A stretch of DNA of 64,000 nt from Albimonas pacifica (lineage in GTDB: Bacteria; Pseudomonadota; Alphaproteobacteria; Rhodobacterales; Rhodobacteraceae), in assembly GCF_900113695.1 (NCBI RefSeq), contig NZ_FOQH01000004.1, forward strand, positions 372,001 to 436,000, written 5' to 3'. This document shows positions 27,948 through 36,514 of this stretch, piece after piece. The stretch's first letter is position 1. Every line of letters starts with the position of its first letter. The position numbers and the translations under genes were made by a program. Below the pieces are notes generated by a model. The model ran no database searches and was not told the DNA's origin. It saw only the letters and a list, made by a program, of their open reading frames with translations.

Positions 27948-30007
27948 TCGTCGAGGTCCTCCGGCGGGTCGGCCAGGGCCGCGTCCTGGAAGGCGATGCG
28001 GCGGTTGAGGGCGCGGCCCTCCTCCGAGCCGTTGTCGGCGATCGGCCGGCTCTCGCCATAGCCGCGCGCCAGCATCCGCCCGGACGGGACCCCGCGGGCG
28101 AACAGCCCCTCCAGCACCGCCTCGGCGCGGGAGCGGGACAGGGCCTGGTTGGTGGACTCGCGGCCCTGGCTGTCGGTGTGGCCGCCGATCTCGACGGTCA
28201 GGCCCCGGCAGCGCTCGAGGATCGAGGCGAGCTCGTCGAGCGTGCCCAGGCTCTCGCGCGCCACGCGGGCGGCGCCGGGGTCGAACTGGATCGGGGCGGC
28301 GTCCACCGCGCCCTGCAGGTCCTCGATGCAGGCCGAGGGCGCCAGCGGCAGGCGGCGGGCGAGCGCGGGCAGGTCCACGGTGACCTCGACCGTCGCGGGC
28401 ACGCCGATCTCCCCGAAGCGGGCGGCGGCGAGCGCGGCTTCGCGCGCGGCCATCGGGCGGGTGGAGGCGCCGCGGACCCGCGCCGCCTCGCCGTCGAAGG
28501 CGAGCGTGCCGCGCTCCAGCGTGCGCATCACGTCGATGCCGGCCAGCGCCGCGCGCCGCCAGGCGGGGGGCGGGGCGGCGTCGGTCAGCTCCATCGCGTC
28601 CTGCACGCCGCCGATGCCGAAGCGGGCGCGGGCGAAGGCCGCGACCGCGTCGCGGGTGGCGGCGTCGGGGGCCGCGCCCTGCAGCGTCACGGTCTCGGGG
28701 TCGAGGCGCATGGCGAACCAGCGGGGCGGGGCGGGCTCCCCCTGCTCGGTCTGCTCGGGGCCCGGGCGCCAGGCGGGCGCGGGCGGGGGCGAGAGGCGCA
28801 GCACGAACCCCTCCGGCATCCGCTCGGCCAGCGCGCGGGCGGTCTTGCCGAACGGGTAGGAGGGGGTCTGCGGCGCGGCGACGAGGCGGGCGTCGGAGTC
28901 GATCATCTCGAACCGGCCGGAGCCGAGCTCGCCCAGCGCCTCGATCCCCGCCACGGCGGCCGCGCCCCAGCGGTCCGAGGGGGCCCCGACGCCGATCCGG
29001 CACAGCGCCCCCTCCCGCGCGGGGCCGCCCGGCAGGGCGTCGACGGCGGCCAGCACCACCGCGCGCTCGGCCGCGTCGCGCAGGTCGCAGCCCAGCAGGG
29101 TCGGCCCGTCGGGCCCCAGCGTCACCACGAAGCGGAACGGGCTGAAGGCCGGCGGCGGGCGGGAGATGTCGAGCAGAAGCGTCGCCCCCGGCGGCGCGGC
29201 GGCGCGCAGCGCCTGCTCCACGGCCTCGGCGGATTCGCCCGGTTCGGCCCCGGCGGCCGCGGTCAGCGGCGCGCCGCTCAGCGACAGCACGCCCGGCGCG
29301 ATCTCGGCCCGGGCCGAGGCCAGCCGGGCCAGCGCCAGCGCCGCGGCGCGGGCCAGCGCCAGGTCCTCGGGCGAGGGCGGGCGGGTGGCGGTCAGGGTGG
29401 CGTCGTGCAGGTCCGGCGGCTCCGGCAGCTCGGCCAGCGCCGCGCGCAGCGCCTCCAGCAGGTCGGGATGCACGGCGCCGGCGACGGTGATCCCGTCGCC
29501 GTCGCGGGCCAGCGTCAGGGGCACGTCCGGGTCGGGCGGCGGCGAGATCGCGGGGCGCGCCGGCTCCGGATCGCCGGCGGCGGCGAGCAGCACCGGGGCG
29601 GCGGGGCCGGGTGCCTGGGCGCGCTCGGCGGGGCGGGCGTGGTCCTCGATCCGGGCGATGGGCGCGGCCTGGGCCAGCGCGGCGAGCGCGAGCTGGCGCG
29701 CGGCGGCCTGGGGGAACGTCCCCTCCAGCCGCAGCGCCAGGCCGTCGGCCGCGGCCCAGGCCCAGTCGGCGCCCGCGGCGGCGAGCGCGGCGTTGGCCCG
29801 CGCGCCGGTCAGCGCCTGCGCCTGGCCGGCCGCCACCCAGGCGCCGGGCCCGACGAGGACGGCGAGCCCCGCCAGCCCCATCGCGAACACCGACCAGCCT
29901 CCACGGGGCGAGACCTTCGCCGCGGGCGGCCTCGCCCGCGGGTCCTGCGCCGGCGGGCGGCGCCCGTCGGGGGTCTCCTTGCGGTCATCGTCGCGGTTCT
30001 GGGCCAT
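27944..30007 (-). CDS. OmpA-family protein with N-terminal membrane anchor and BON-like repeats
   Basis: Product of 687 residues: cytoplasmic lead, one transmembrane segment (about 40-60, [20 protein letters not shown]), a long Ala-rich periplasmic region with several BON-like alpha/beta repeats, and a C-terminal OmpA peptidoglycan-binding domain (about 560-680). IEIGGHTDSQG-like and RAEAVLEGLFARGV motifs and ARGYGESRPIADN are the OmpA-C hallmarks. It probably ties the cell membrane to peptidoglycan. Start: ATG 30007 is preferred (GGAGACGG upstream); a GTG at 30040 is the alternative. The divergent neighbour is thrC. Confidence 0.85.
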   Translation of the reverse strand: MAQNRDDDRKETPDGRRPPAQDPRARPPAAKVSPRGGWSVFAMGLAGLAVLVGPGAWVAAGQAQALTGARANAALAAAGADWAWAAADGLALRLEGTFPQAAARQLALAALAQAAPIARIEDHARPAERAQAPGPAAPVLLAAAGDPEPARPAISPPPDPDVPLTLARDGDGITVAGAVHPDLLEALRAALAELPEPPDLHDATLTATRPPSPEDLALARAAALALARLASARAEIAPGVLSLSGAPLTAAAGAEPGESAEAVEQALRAAAPPGATLLLDISRPPPAFSPFRFVVTLGPDGPTLLGCDLRDAAERAVVLAAVDALPGGPAREGALCRIGVGAPSDRWGAAAVAGIEALGELGSGRFEMIDSDARLVAAPQTPSYPFGKTARALAERMPEGFVLRLSPPPAPAWRPGPEQTEQGEPAPPRWFAMRLDPETVTLQGAAPDAATRDAVAAFARARFGIGGVQDAMELTDAAPPPAWRRAALAGIDVMRTLERGTLAFDGEAARVRGASTRPMAAREAALAAARFGEIGVPATVEVTVDLPALARRLPLAPSACIEDLQGAVDAAPIQFDPGAARVARESLGTLDELASILERCRGLTVEIGGHTDSQGRESTNQALSRSRAEAVLEGLFARGVPSGRMLARGYGESRPIADNGSEEGRALNRRIAFQDAALADPPEDLDE

Positions 30008-30244
30008 GCGCGTCGCCGTCTCCGTCTCCGCCCCCCGCACGCGGCCCCTGCCGCGTCCCGCCTCTTCCTAGGACCCGGCGCGCGCAGGGGGCAAGGGGCC
30101 TCGCCGCCGCCCTCGCGCTCCTGCGCGCGTGCGCGCGCGCCCTCGGACCGCCCGGTTTTCCCTACGCCACGTTGTTCTCGGGCCCGCCATGCGCTAGGGC
30201 GGAGCGCCGATTCCGGCAGGGCGCGCAACGAGGGACCGATACCC

Positions 30245-31639
30245 GTGAGATACGTCAGCACCCGCGGCCAGGCCCCGGTCCTGGGCTTCGACGACGCCAT
30301 GCTGGCGGGCCTCGCCCGCGACGGCGGCCTCTACGTGCCCGAGACCGTGCCGCAGATCCCGGCGCACGAGATCGCCGACCTCGCCGGCATCGGCTACGAG
30401 CGGACCGCCTTCGCGGTGATGCAGCCCTTCGTGGGCGGCACGATCTCCGACGCCGAGCTCTACGGCGCCATCGAGCGCGCCTATGCGGGCTTCGCCCATG
30501 CCGCCCGCGCGCCGCTGGTGCAGATCGGCGAGAACGACTGGATCCTGGAGCTTCACCACGGCCCGACGCTGGCGTTCAAGGACTTCGCCATGCAGCTCAT
30601 CGGCCAGCTGTTCGAGCTGGTGCTCGGGCGCCGTGGGCAACGCGTCACCATCGTCGGCGCCACCTCGGGCGACACCGGCTCGGCGGCCATCGAGGCTTTC
30701 CGGGGGCTGGACGCGGTCGACGTCTTCATCCTCTACCCCCATGGCCGGGTCTCCGAGATCCAGCGCCGGCAGATGACCACGCCGACCGAGGCCAACGTCC
30801 ACGCCATCGCGGTCGAGGGCGACTTCGACGACTGCCAGGCGCTGGTCAAGGCGATGTTCAACGACCACGCCTTCCGCGACGAGATGAGCCTCGCGGCCGT
30901 CAACTCGATCAACTGGGCCCGCGTGCTGGCGCAGGTGGTCTACTACTTCACCGCCGCCGTCTCGCTGGGCGCGCCGCATCGGCCGGTCAGCTTCTCGGTC
31001 CCCACCGGCAACTTCGGGGACATCTTCGCGGGACATGTGGCGAAACGCATGGGCCTGCCCATCGACCGGCTGGTGATCGCCACCAACCGCAACGACATCC
31101 TGCACCGCACGGTGACGACGGGGATGCACGTCAAGGAAGGCGTGCAGCCGACGATCTCGCCCAGCATGGACATCCAGATCTCCTCGAATTTCGAGAGGTT
31201 GCTGTTCGAACTGCTGGACCGCGACGGGCAGGCCGTGATCAACCTCATGGAATCGCTGCGCCAGCAGGGCGGCTTCGCGCTGCCCGAGACTGCGCTCGCG
31301 CGGCTTCGCCAGGAGTTCGACAGCGGCATGGCCACCGAGGACGAGACCCGCGCCACCATCGCCGCCATGCGCGAGGTGACCGGCCAGGTGATCGACCCGC
31401 ACACCGCCGTGGGCGTGAAGGCCGCCGCAGACGTGCGCGGCAATGCCGGCACGCCGATGGTGGTTCTGGGCACCGCCCACGCCGCCAAGTTCCCCGACGC
31501 GGTCGGCCAGGCCTGCGGCGTGCGCCCGGTCCTGCCCGCCCGCCTCGCCCATATCGAACTCGCGCGTGAGCGCACCACCGTCGTTCCCAACGACCTCGCC
31601 GCACTGCAGGCGCTTCTGCGCCAGGAGGCCCGCCGATGA
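30245..31639 (+). CDS. thrC: Threonine synthase
   Basis: PLP enzyme converting O-phosphohomoserine to threonine. The 464-residue product starts with GTG (30245) giving the family-typical start MRYVSTRGQAP. A GAGGGA ribosome site lies about 9 nt upstream. The PLP lysine is Lys112 in LAFKDFAMQ, and the phosphate-binding loop is ATSGDTGSAA. SVPTGNFGDIFAGHVAKRMG is diagnostic of the long bacterial ThrC class. The stop overlaps the next start (ATGA), coupling it to the M16 peptidase gene, a pairing common in Rhodobacterales. Confidence 0.95.
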   Translation: MRYVSTRGQAPVLGFDDAMLAGLARDGGLYVPETVPQIPAHEIADLAGIGYERTAFAVMQPFVGGTISDAELYGAIERAYAGFAHAARAPLVQIGENDWILELHHGPTLAFKDFAMQLIGQLFELVLGRRGQRVTIVGATSGDTGSAAIEAFRGLDAVDVFILYPHGRVSEIQRRQMTTPTEANVHAIAVEGDFDDCQALVKAMFNDHAFRDEMSLAAVNSINWARVLAQVVYYFTAAVSLGAPHRPVSFSVPTGNFGDIFAGHVAKRMGLPIDRLVIATNRNDILHRTVTTGMHVKEGVQPTISPSMDIQISSNFERLLFELLDRDGQAVINLMESLRQQGGFALPETALARLRQEFDSGMATEDETRATIAAMREVTGQVIDPHTAVGVKAAADVRGNAGTPMVVLGTAHAAKFPDAVGQACGVRPVLPARLAHIELARERTTVVPNDLAALQALLRQEARR

Positions 31640-32913
31640 GCCGAGACGGCTCGACCCTTCGAATCGACACGCTGCCCAACGGCCTGCGCATCGCCACCGA
31701 GCGGATGGAGGGCCTCGCCTCCGCCGCGCTGGGCGTCTGGATCGGCGTCGGCGGGCGGCATGAGTCGGTGAAAGAGACCGGCGTCGCCCATTTCCTCGAG
31801 CACATGGCCTTCAAGGGCACCGCGACGCGCTCGGCGCTCGACATCGCGGTCGCGATCGAGGACGTGGGCGGGTATCTGAACGCCTACACCTCCCGCGAAG
31901 CGACCGCCTACTACGCCCGCGTGCTGGGCGAGGACGTGCCGCTGGCCATGGACCTGCTGGCCGACATCCTCACCAAGCCCCGCTTCGCGGCCGAGGACAT
32001 CGAGCTCGAGCGCGGCGTGATCCTGCAGGAGATCGGCCAGGCGCTGGACACGCCCGACGACATCATCTTCGACTGGCTGCAGGAAACCGCCTATCCCGAC
32101 CAGGCCTTCGGCCGCCCGATCCTCGGCGAGACCCATCACGTGAAGGGCATCGGCGAGGCGGAGCTGCGCGGCTTCGTCGAACGCTGCTATGCCCCCGAGC
32201 GCATGGTCATCGCCGCCGCCGGCGACGTCGACCACGACGCGCTGGTCAAGCAGATCGAGGGCCTCTTCGGCCACCTGAAACGCCGCGACCTCGCCCCCGC
32301 CGAGCCGGCGAAGTTCATCGGCGGCGAGAAGCGCTTCGTGAAGGACCTCGAGCAGGCCCACTTCACCCTGGCGCTGGAGGCCCCCGGCTGGAACGCCGAC
32401 GACCTCTATTCCGGCCAGGTGCTGTCGGTGCTGCTGGGCGGGGGCATGTCCTCGCGCCTGTTCCAGGAGGCGCGGGAGAAGCGCGGCCTGTGCTACACGA
32501 TCTTCGCTCAGGCCTCGGCCCATGAGGACACCGGGCTGATGACCATCTACGCCGGCACCGGCGCCGGCGAGATCAAGGGCCTGGCGGAACTGGTGGCCGA
32601 CGAGCTGCACCGCGCCGCCTCCGAGACCACCGAGGAAGAGACCGCGCGCGCCCGCGCCCAGCTGAAGGCCGGGCTGCTGATGGGCCTCGAAAGCCCGTTC
32701 GGGCGGTGCGAGCGGCTGGCCCGCTCCCTGCTGATCTGGGACCGGGTCTGGCCGCAGGAAGAGACGGTGGCCCGGATCGAGGCCGTAGACGCCGCCGCCG
32801 CCCGCGACGCCGCGGCGCGGATGGCGGGCTCGGGCAAGCTGGCGCTGGCGCTCTACGGTCCGGTGGCGACGACGCCGGACCCGGACGCGCTGCTCGCCCG
32901 TCTCGCGGGGTGA
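31636..32913 (+). CDS. M16 family zinc metallopeptidase (processing-peptidase-like)
   Basis: Product of 425 residues with the inverted zinc motif HxxEH (His52, Glu55, His56 in HFLEHMAFKGT) and the downstream Glu in IELERGVILQEIG. It resembles mitochondrial processing peptidase beta and its bacterial homologues. No signal peptide is visible, so it is probably cytoplasmic. Its physiological substrate is unknown. It overlaps thrC by 4 nt and is followed 7 nt later by a GNAT gene, forming a three-gene operon. Confidence 0.93.
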   Translation: MSRDGSTLRIDTLPNGLRIATERMEGLASAALGVWIGVGGRHESVKETGVAHFLEHMAFKGTATRSALDIAVAIEDVGGYLNAYTSREATAYYARVLGEDVPLAMDLLADILTKPRFAAEDIELERGVILQEIGQALDTPDDIIFDWLQETAYPDQAFGRPILGETHHVKGIGEAELRGFVERCYAPERMVIAAAGDVDHDALVKQIEGLFGHLKRRDLAPAEPAKFIGGEKRFVKDLEQAHFTLALEAPGWNADDLYSGQVLSVLLGGGMSSRLFQEAREKRGLCYTIFAQASAHEDTGLMTIYAGTGAGEIKGLAELVADELHRAASETTEEETARARAQLKAGLLMGLESPFGRCERLARSLLIWDRVWPQEETVARIEAVDAAAARDAAARMAGSGKLALALYGPVATTPDPDALLARLAG

Positions 32914-32920
32914 TGGGGCG

Positions 32921-33529
32921 GTGCTCCTGCGGCGGCGAGAGACGCTGCGGCTGGTCACGCCGCGCCTCGTCCTGCGGCCGCCGGAGATGGCCGACCAGAT
33001 CCCCTGGGCGCGCCTGCGCCGCGAGAGCGAGCCGTTCCTGAAGGACTGGGAACCGATCTGGGCGCGCGACCACCTGACCCGGAGCGCCTTCCGCAACCGC
33101 GTGGTCTGGGCGAAACGGATGATCGAGGACGGCCGCGGCGCGCCGCTTTTCATCTTCGCCAACGGGGCCGACGACCTGCCCGCGGGCACGCTGGTCGGGG
33201 CCATCACGCTCGACAACATCCGCCGCGGCCCCGCCCAGGCCGGCACGGTGGGCTACTGGATCGGCGAGCCCTTCGCCCGGCGCGGCTACATGACCGAGGG
33301 GCTCGCCGCCACCCGCGACCACGCCTTCGGGACCCTCGACCTCAGCCGCATCGAGGCCGCCTGCCTGCCGGAGAACGCCCCCTCCCGCGCGCTGCTGGAA
33401 CGCTGCGGGTTCAAGTACGAGGGCGTGGCCCAGAGCTACCTGCAGATCGCGGGCCGCTGGCGGAGCCACGTGCTCTACGCCGCGCTCCGCTCCGACCGCC
33501 GCGGCCGCACGGAGCCGGCCCGAGGCTGA
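32921..33529 (+). CDS. GNAT N-acetyltransferase, RimJ/RimL type
   Basis: Product of 202 residues. The N-terminal TLRLVTPRLVLRPP strand, YWIGEPFARRGYMTEGL (acetyl-CoA pyrophosphate loop) and NAPSRALLERCGFKYEG are standard for the RimJ/RimL ribosomal-protein or small-molecule acetyltransferases. The start is a GTG at 32921, 7 nt after the peptidase stop, with only a weak ribosome site (GGGGCG). The specific acceptor is unknown. Confidence 0.85.
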   Translation: MLLRRRETLRLVTPRLVLRPPEMADQIPWARLRRESEPFLKDWEPIWARDHLTRSAFRNRVVWAKRMIEDGRGAPLFIFANGADDLPAGTLVGAITLDNIRRGPAQAGTVGYWIGEPFARRGYMTEGLAATRDHAFGTLDLSRIEAACLPENAPSRALLERCGFKYEGVAQSYLQIAGRWRSHVLYAALRSDRRGRTEPARG

Positions 33530-33588
33530 CCCCGGCCGCGCCCCAAGCTCCTGATTTCATTTGTGTTCCGCCGCCCGCCCCACGAGCG

Positions 33589-33607
33589 CCCCGGGCTTGA
33601 CCCGGGG
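33589..33607. repeat. Dispersed extragenic palindrome, copy 1
   Basis: Seven-bp arms CCCCGGG/CCCGGGG around CTTGA, followed by CCTC. The same unit (arms CCCCGGA/TCCGGGG, followed by CCTC) occurs twice at 55462-55523. This kind of short CTTGAT-centred palindrome is a known extragenic repeat type in alphaproteobacteria. Confidence 0.75.
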
Positions 33608-33630
33608 CCTCCGGCGCCGCGGCTGCCGCC

Positions 33631-33687
33631 TGTGATCACAGCCGCCGCAAGGGCGTCGATCCCTGCGGCGGACGCCTTGTGATCACA
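33631..33687. terminator. Compound palindrome between convergent GNAT and cation-efflux genes
   Basis: Two perfect TGTGATCACA palindromes (33631-33640, 33678-33687) flank an inner hairpin with arms CCGCCGC/GCGGCGG extended by AGGG/CCCT. The second palindrome covers the stop codon of the cation-efflux gene. The location between two gene ends fits a bidirectional terminator or mRNA-end structure better than an operator. Confidence 0.5.
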
Positions 33688-34648
33688 CCGCCGGCCGGCC
33701 CTCCGCCGCCGAGGGCGCGCCGCCCTCGCGCGCCTCGCAGGCGTCGTCGACGTGCTCGATCTCCAGCGTCGCGTGCTTGATCCCGTGGCGTTCGTCGAGC
33801 GCCGCGCGGGCGGCCTGGCGCAGGGCCGCGAGCTCTCCCGGCGTCGCCGCATGGCTGACCAGGTGCGCCTCCAGCGACAGGCGGCGCTCGTCGAGGCGCC
33901 ACAGGTGCAGGTGGTGGACGCTCGCCACCGCCTCGATCTCCGCCAGCGTGTCGCGCGCCTCCTCGGCCGAGGGGCTGTCGGGGGCGGCGTTCATCAGGAT
34001 GCGCACCGTCTCGCCCATCTCCAGCAGCGCGTGCCGCAGCACCCAGGCCGAGATCAGCAGCGTCAGCAGCGGGTCGACCATGCGCCAGTCCCAGACGATC
34101 ACCACGATCCCGCCCAGGATCACCGCCACCGAGGCGCCGGCGTCGGCGAGGTTGTGCAGAAAGGCCGCGCGCATGTTCAGGCTGTCCTTGGCCTGCGCGT
34201 AAACCAGCGCGGCGGTGATCGCGTCGATCACCAGCGCCACGCCGGCCACGATCACCACCGTCCAGCCCTCGATCGGCTGCGGATCGAACATCCGCGCGAT
34301 CGCCTCCCAGGCGAGGTAAAGGCCCACGACGATCAGCGTGGTGAAGTTGATCAGGGCGGCGACCACCTCGGCCCGCGCGTAGCCGAAGGTCATCCGGTCG
34401 TCCGCGGGACGCCGCGCGATGCGCCGCGCCGCCCAGGCGATGATCAGCGACATCGCGTCGGAGAGGTTGTGCAGCGCATCCGCGATCAGCATCAGGCTGC
34501 CCGAGAGCATCCCGGCCACGATCTGGACGACCGTCAGCCCGATGTTCACCGCCGCCGCCCAGCCGATCCGGCCGTCGCCGGCGTGAAGGTGGCCATGGGC
34601 ATGTCCATGCCCGTGGCCCTGTGAGGAATGCGCGTGATCGTGTGCCAT
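33683..34648 (-). CDS. Cation diffusion facilitator family metal efflux transporter
   Basis: Exports divalent metals such as Zn2+ across the inner membrane by proton antiport. The 321-residue product has a His-rich N-terminus (HSSQGHGHGHAHGHLHAG) and six predicted transmembrane helices. The metal-site motifs are ADALHNLSDA in helix II and FLHNLADAG in helix V, followed by a C-terminal cytoplasmic domain with VHHLHLW. The start at 34648 (ATG) is preferred over the GTG at 34657. Metal specificity cannot be settled by reading. Confidence 0.93.
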   Translation of the reverse strand: MAHDHAHSSQGHGHGHAHGHLHAGDGRIGWAAAVNIGLTVVQIVAGMLSGSLMLIADALHNLSDAMSLIIAWAARRIARRPADDRMTFGYARAEVVAALINFTTLIVVGLYLAWEAIARMFDPQPIEGWTVVIVAGVALVIDAITAALVYAQAKDSLNMRAAFLHNLADAGASVAVILGGIVVIVWDWRMVDPLLTLLISAWVLRHALLEMGETVRILMNAAPDSPSAEEARDTLAEIEAVASVHHLHLWRLDERRLSLEAHLVSHAATPGELAALRQAARAALDERHGIKHATLEIEHVDDACEAREGGAPSAAEGRPAV

Positions 34649-34711
34649 GCCAGGCACCCTAGCGCGCCCGACCTCCCGCCGTCCCGGCGGCGCAAGGTCC
34701 CGCCCGGCGAC

Positions 34712-35371
34712 TCAGGCGGCCGTCGCGCGCCGCGCCGGCGCCGTCGCCGGCACGGGCAGCGGCAGCGGCGCCGGGATCGGCCCCAGGTCGAGGCCCTTCG
34801 GCGCGCGGTCCAGGATCGCCCGGCGGGCCGCCTCGGAGACCTCCCACAGGCCCAGGCACAGCTTGCGTCGTCCTTCGCCCTGCTCGGCCAGGATCTCGGG
34901 CGGCCAGCCGGTGGCGCGGTAGATGCGCCGCATCGGGCTGTCGAACACCGCCACGAAATGGCTCAGGCCGAAACGAAGCGCCACCTCGCAGCCCGCCAGC
35001 ATCAGCGCGGTCGAGATGCGCGAGGCCGCCGCCGCCCCCCCGGTCAGCCGGGGCGAGACGCAGAAGCGCGTGCTCTCCCACACCAGCGGCGAGGTGATCT
35101 CGCCCCCCGCGAGATGGGCGAAATGCTCGTTGACCATCGTCGGCCCGGTGGTCGGCATCAGCCGGCCGGAGCCGCCATGGCTGCCGTCGGGCAGCTCGTA
35201 GATGCAGTAGAGCGCGCGGTCGACGTCGTACTGGTCGCGCTCGCGCCCCGCGGCGTCCACATGCACCGCCCAGTCGAGGCGGGTGCGGAACTGGCCCGCG
35301 CGGTCGCGGAACATGCTGTCGGTCAGGCGGGGGAAGGACGCGAGGTCCTTTCCGTAGATGAAACGGATCAT
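34712..35371 (-). CDS. Acyl-homoserine-lactone synthase (LuxI family), module 1
   Basis: Makes an N-acyl-homoserine lactone signal from S-adenosylmethionine and an acyl donor. The 219-residue product has all invariant LuxI residues in register: Arg24, Phe28, Trp34, Asp46, Asp49, Arg70, Phe84, Glu99 and Arg102. The C-terminal 30 residues are Pro/Ala-rich and dispensable-looking. AAGGAG lies 7 nt upstream of the ATG, inside a small hairpin. It lies directly downstream of luxR1. By eye it is about half identical to the second LuxI (37623-38252), pointing to duplication. The acyl chain is unknown. Confidence 0.95.
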   Translation of the reverse strand: MIRFIYGKDLASFPRLTDSMFRDRAGQFRTRLDWAVHVDAAGRERDQYDVDRALYCIYELPDGSHGGSGRLMPTTGPTMVNEHFAHLAGGEITSPLVWESTRFCVSPRLTGGAAAASRISTALMLAGCEVALRFGLSHFVAVFDSPMRRIYRATGWPPEILAEQGEGRRKLCLGLWEVSEAARRAILDRAPKGLDLGPIPAPLPLPVPATAPARRATAA

Positions 35372-35381
35372 GACGACGCTC

Positions 35382-35400
35382 CTTGTCGGGATGCAACAAG
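35382..35400 (-). promoter_or_regulatory. Leader hairpin touching the luxI1 ribosome site
   Basis: In the luxI1 mRNA leader, CTTGT (35396-35400 complement) can pair with ACAAG (35382-35386 complement) across a 9-nt loop. The 3' arm ACAAG runs into the AAGGAG Shine-Dalgarno. The stem is weak (5 bp), but its placement mirrors the stronger hairpin before luxI2. Confidence 0.3.
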
Positions 35401-35417
35401 TAAATGCGTCGATATTA

Positions 35418-35441
35418 CTAAAACTGAGTTATAACATTTAG
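35418..35441. promoter_or_regulatory. Candidate LuxR operator dyad upstream of luxI1
   Basis: A 24-bp dyad with arms CTAAA/TTTAG inside an AT-rich island (35400-35445) that contrasts sharply with the GC-rich surroundings. It lies 47-70 bp upstream of the luxI1 ATG and contains the smaller palindrome GTTATAAC (35428-35435). Position and local AT content fit a LuxR-regulated promoter, but no known lux-box consensus is matched. Confidence 0.3.
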
Positions 35442-35466
35442 GCAGCGCGCGCTGCTCAAGTATTCA

Positions 35467-36192
35467 TCATATCTTAACCGCGCCGCTTTTCACCGCCAGC
35501 GCCACCGCATGGACCGCGTTCAGCCCGCCCAGCTTGTGCCGCGCGCTGTCGAGGTAGACCCGCAGCGTGCTCTCCGAGATCTTGAGCTTGTGCGCCACCT
35601 GCGCGCGAGAGCGTCCCTCGGCCATCAGCGCCAGCGCGTCCCGCTCGCGCGGGGAGAGCGCGGGCGGCGGCTGGATCTCGGCCGCGCCGGTCATCTCGAG
35701 GGCCTGGCGGTGGACGTGGTGGGCGATGATCAGCAGATCCTGCGCGCTCTCTGCGAGCAGCAGGTTCCAGCGCCGCTCGGCGCATTGCTTGGAGACGGAG
35801 AACATCGCGAACTGGCCGTTGGGGCCGTGGATCGGAATCGTGTAGCCGTGGTTGCCGACCCGGAACTCGTTCGCCTCGGACAGCAGGCGGCGCACGGGGC
35901 GGCCGGACCAGTCCAGCGTCTGCCAGTCGATCGGGGCGAAGCCGCCGAGCGCCGCGGCGACGACGGGGTCGAAGTCGCGGTAGCGGACCTCCTCGTAGCG
36001 CTGGTGCCAGGCCTCCTGGTAGGTCATCGCGCCGAATTCCTCGCCGCCGCGCGGACCGCCGAGGTTCAACGCATAGTAGATGCAGTTGTCGAGGTCGTAG
36101 ACCCGCCGCACGTGGCGGAGCAGCCTGGACAGGTCCGGCTGCGTGGTCACCGCCAGGATCCGCTCGACGATCTCGTTCAGCCTGTCCGTCAT
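35467..36192 (-). CDS. LuxR-family autoinducer-binding transcription factor, module 1
   Basis: Product of 241 residues. The N-terminal autoinducer domain has the LuxR-invariant residues at a constant offset of +5: Trp62, Tyr66, Asp75, Pro76 and Trp90, plus Gly116. The C-terminal LuxR-type helix-turn-helix (about 176-241) has LSPRERDALALMAEGRSRAQ then STLRVYLDSARHKLGGLN. The start at 36192 aligns with the second LuxR (both begin MTDR). The much longer open frame upstream is non-coding. It sits 95 bp upstream of luxI1 on the same strand, a classic cognate pair. Confidence 0.95.
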   Translation of the reverse strand: MTDRLNEIVERILAVTTQPDLSRLLRHVRRVYDLDNCIYYALNLGGPRGGEEFGAMTYQEAWHQRYEEVRYRDFDPVVAAALGGFAPIDWQTLDWSGRPVRRLLSEANEFRVGNHGYTIPIHGPNGQFAMFSVSKQCAERRWNLLLAESAQDLLIIAHHVHRQALEMTGAAEIQPPPALSPRERDALALMAEGRSRAQVAHKLKISESTLRVYLDSARHKLGGLNAVHAVALAVKSGAVKI

Positions 36193-36332
36193 GGGTTGGG
36201 CGCCGCCCTCTCCCGGGCCGGCCTCCGGGGACACGCCTCCGCGAGGCGCGTGGGCGCGGGATCGTCCCGCGGCGCCTGCCTCCTGCGGATCCGGAGGCGC
36301 GGCCAGCCCCGCCGCTCTCTTGTCCGTCCTCC

Positions 36333-36360
36333 ACGGTAGCGAGGCGCGCGAACTTCTCAA
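36333..36360 (-). promoter_or_regulatory. Possible promoter for luxR1
   Basis: On the minus strand TTGAGA (36360-36355) and TACCGT (36338-36333) are separated by 16 bp. They sit at the edge of a short AT-rich patch (36350-36376), about 140 bp upstream of the luxR1 start. This is a loose match to a housekeeping promoter. Confidence 0.25.
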
Positions 36361-36444
36361 CTTAAAATTGCATTCATCCACGCGGAAAGGCCCCGCGCCC
36401 TCTCCCGGAGCGCGGGGCTCGCCGCCGGCCTGTCCCGGGCCGGG

Positions 36445-36474
36445 GCAAGTAACGGCGTCGTCGCGCAAGTAACG
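36445..36474. repeat. Two GCAAGTAACG direct repeats, 20-bp period
   Basis: Identical decamers at 36445-36454 and 36465-36474 are exactly 20 bp apart, about two helical turns, in the 322-bp gap between the small gene (36515-36757) and luxR1. The core CAAGTAA recurs upstream of luxI1 at 35397-35403. They may be paired operator half-sites. The rest of this gap (36193-36514) holds no gene that I can see. Confidence 0.5.
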
Positions 36475-36514
36475 CGCGCGGCGCCCTCCGGCGGGCCTGC
36501 CCGCCGCCGGAGCC

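Noticed and set aside
33631-33687. TGTGATCACA pair as CRP/FNR-type operators
   Set aside because: The palindromes lack the 6-bp spacer of CRP sites, lie between convergent gene ends, and one covers a stop codon. A terminator or RNA-end structure is more likely.
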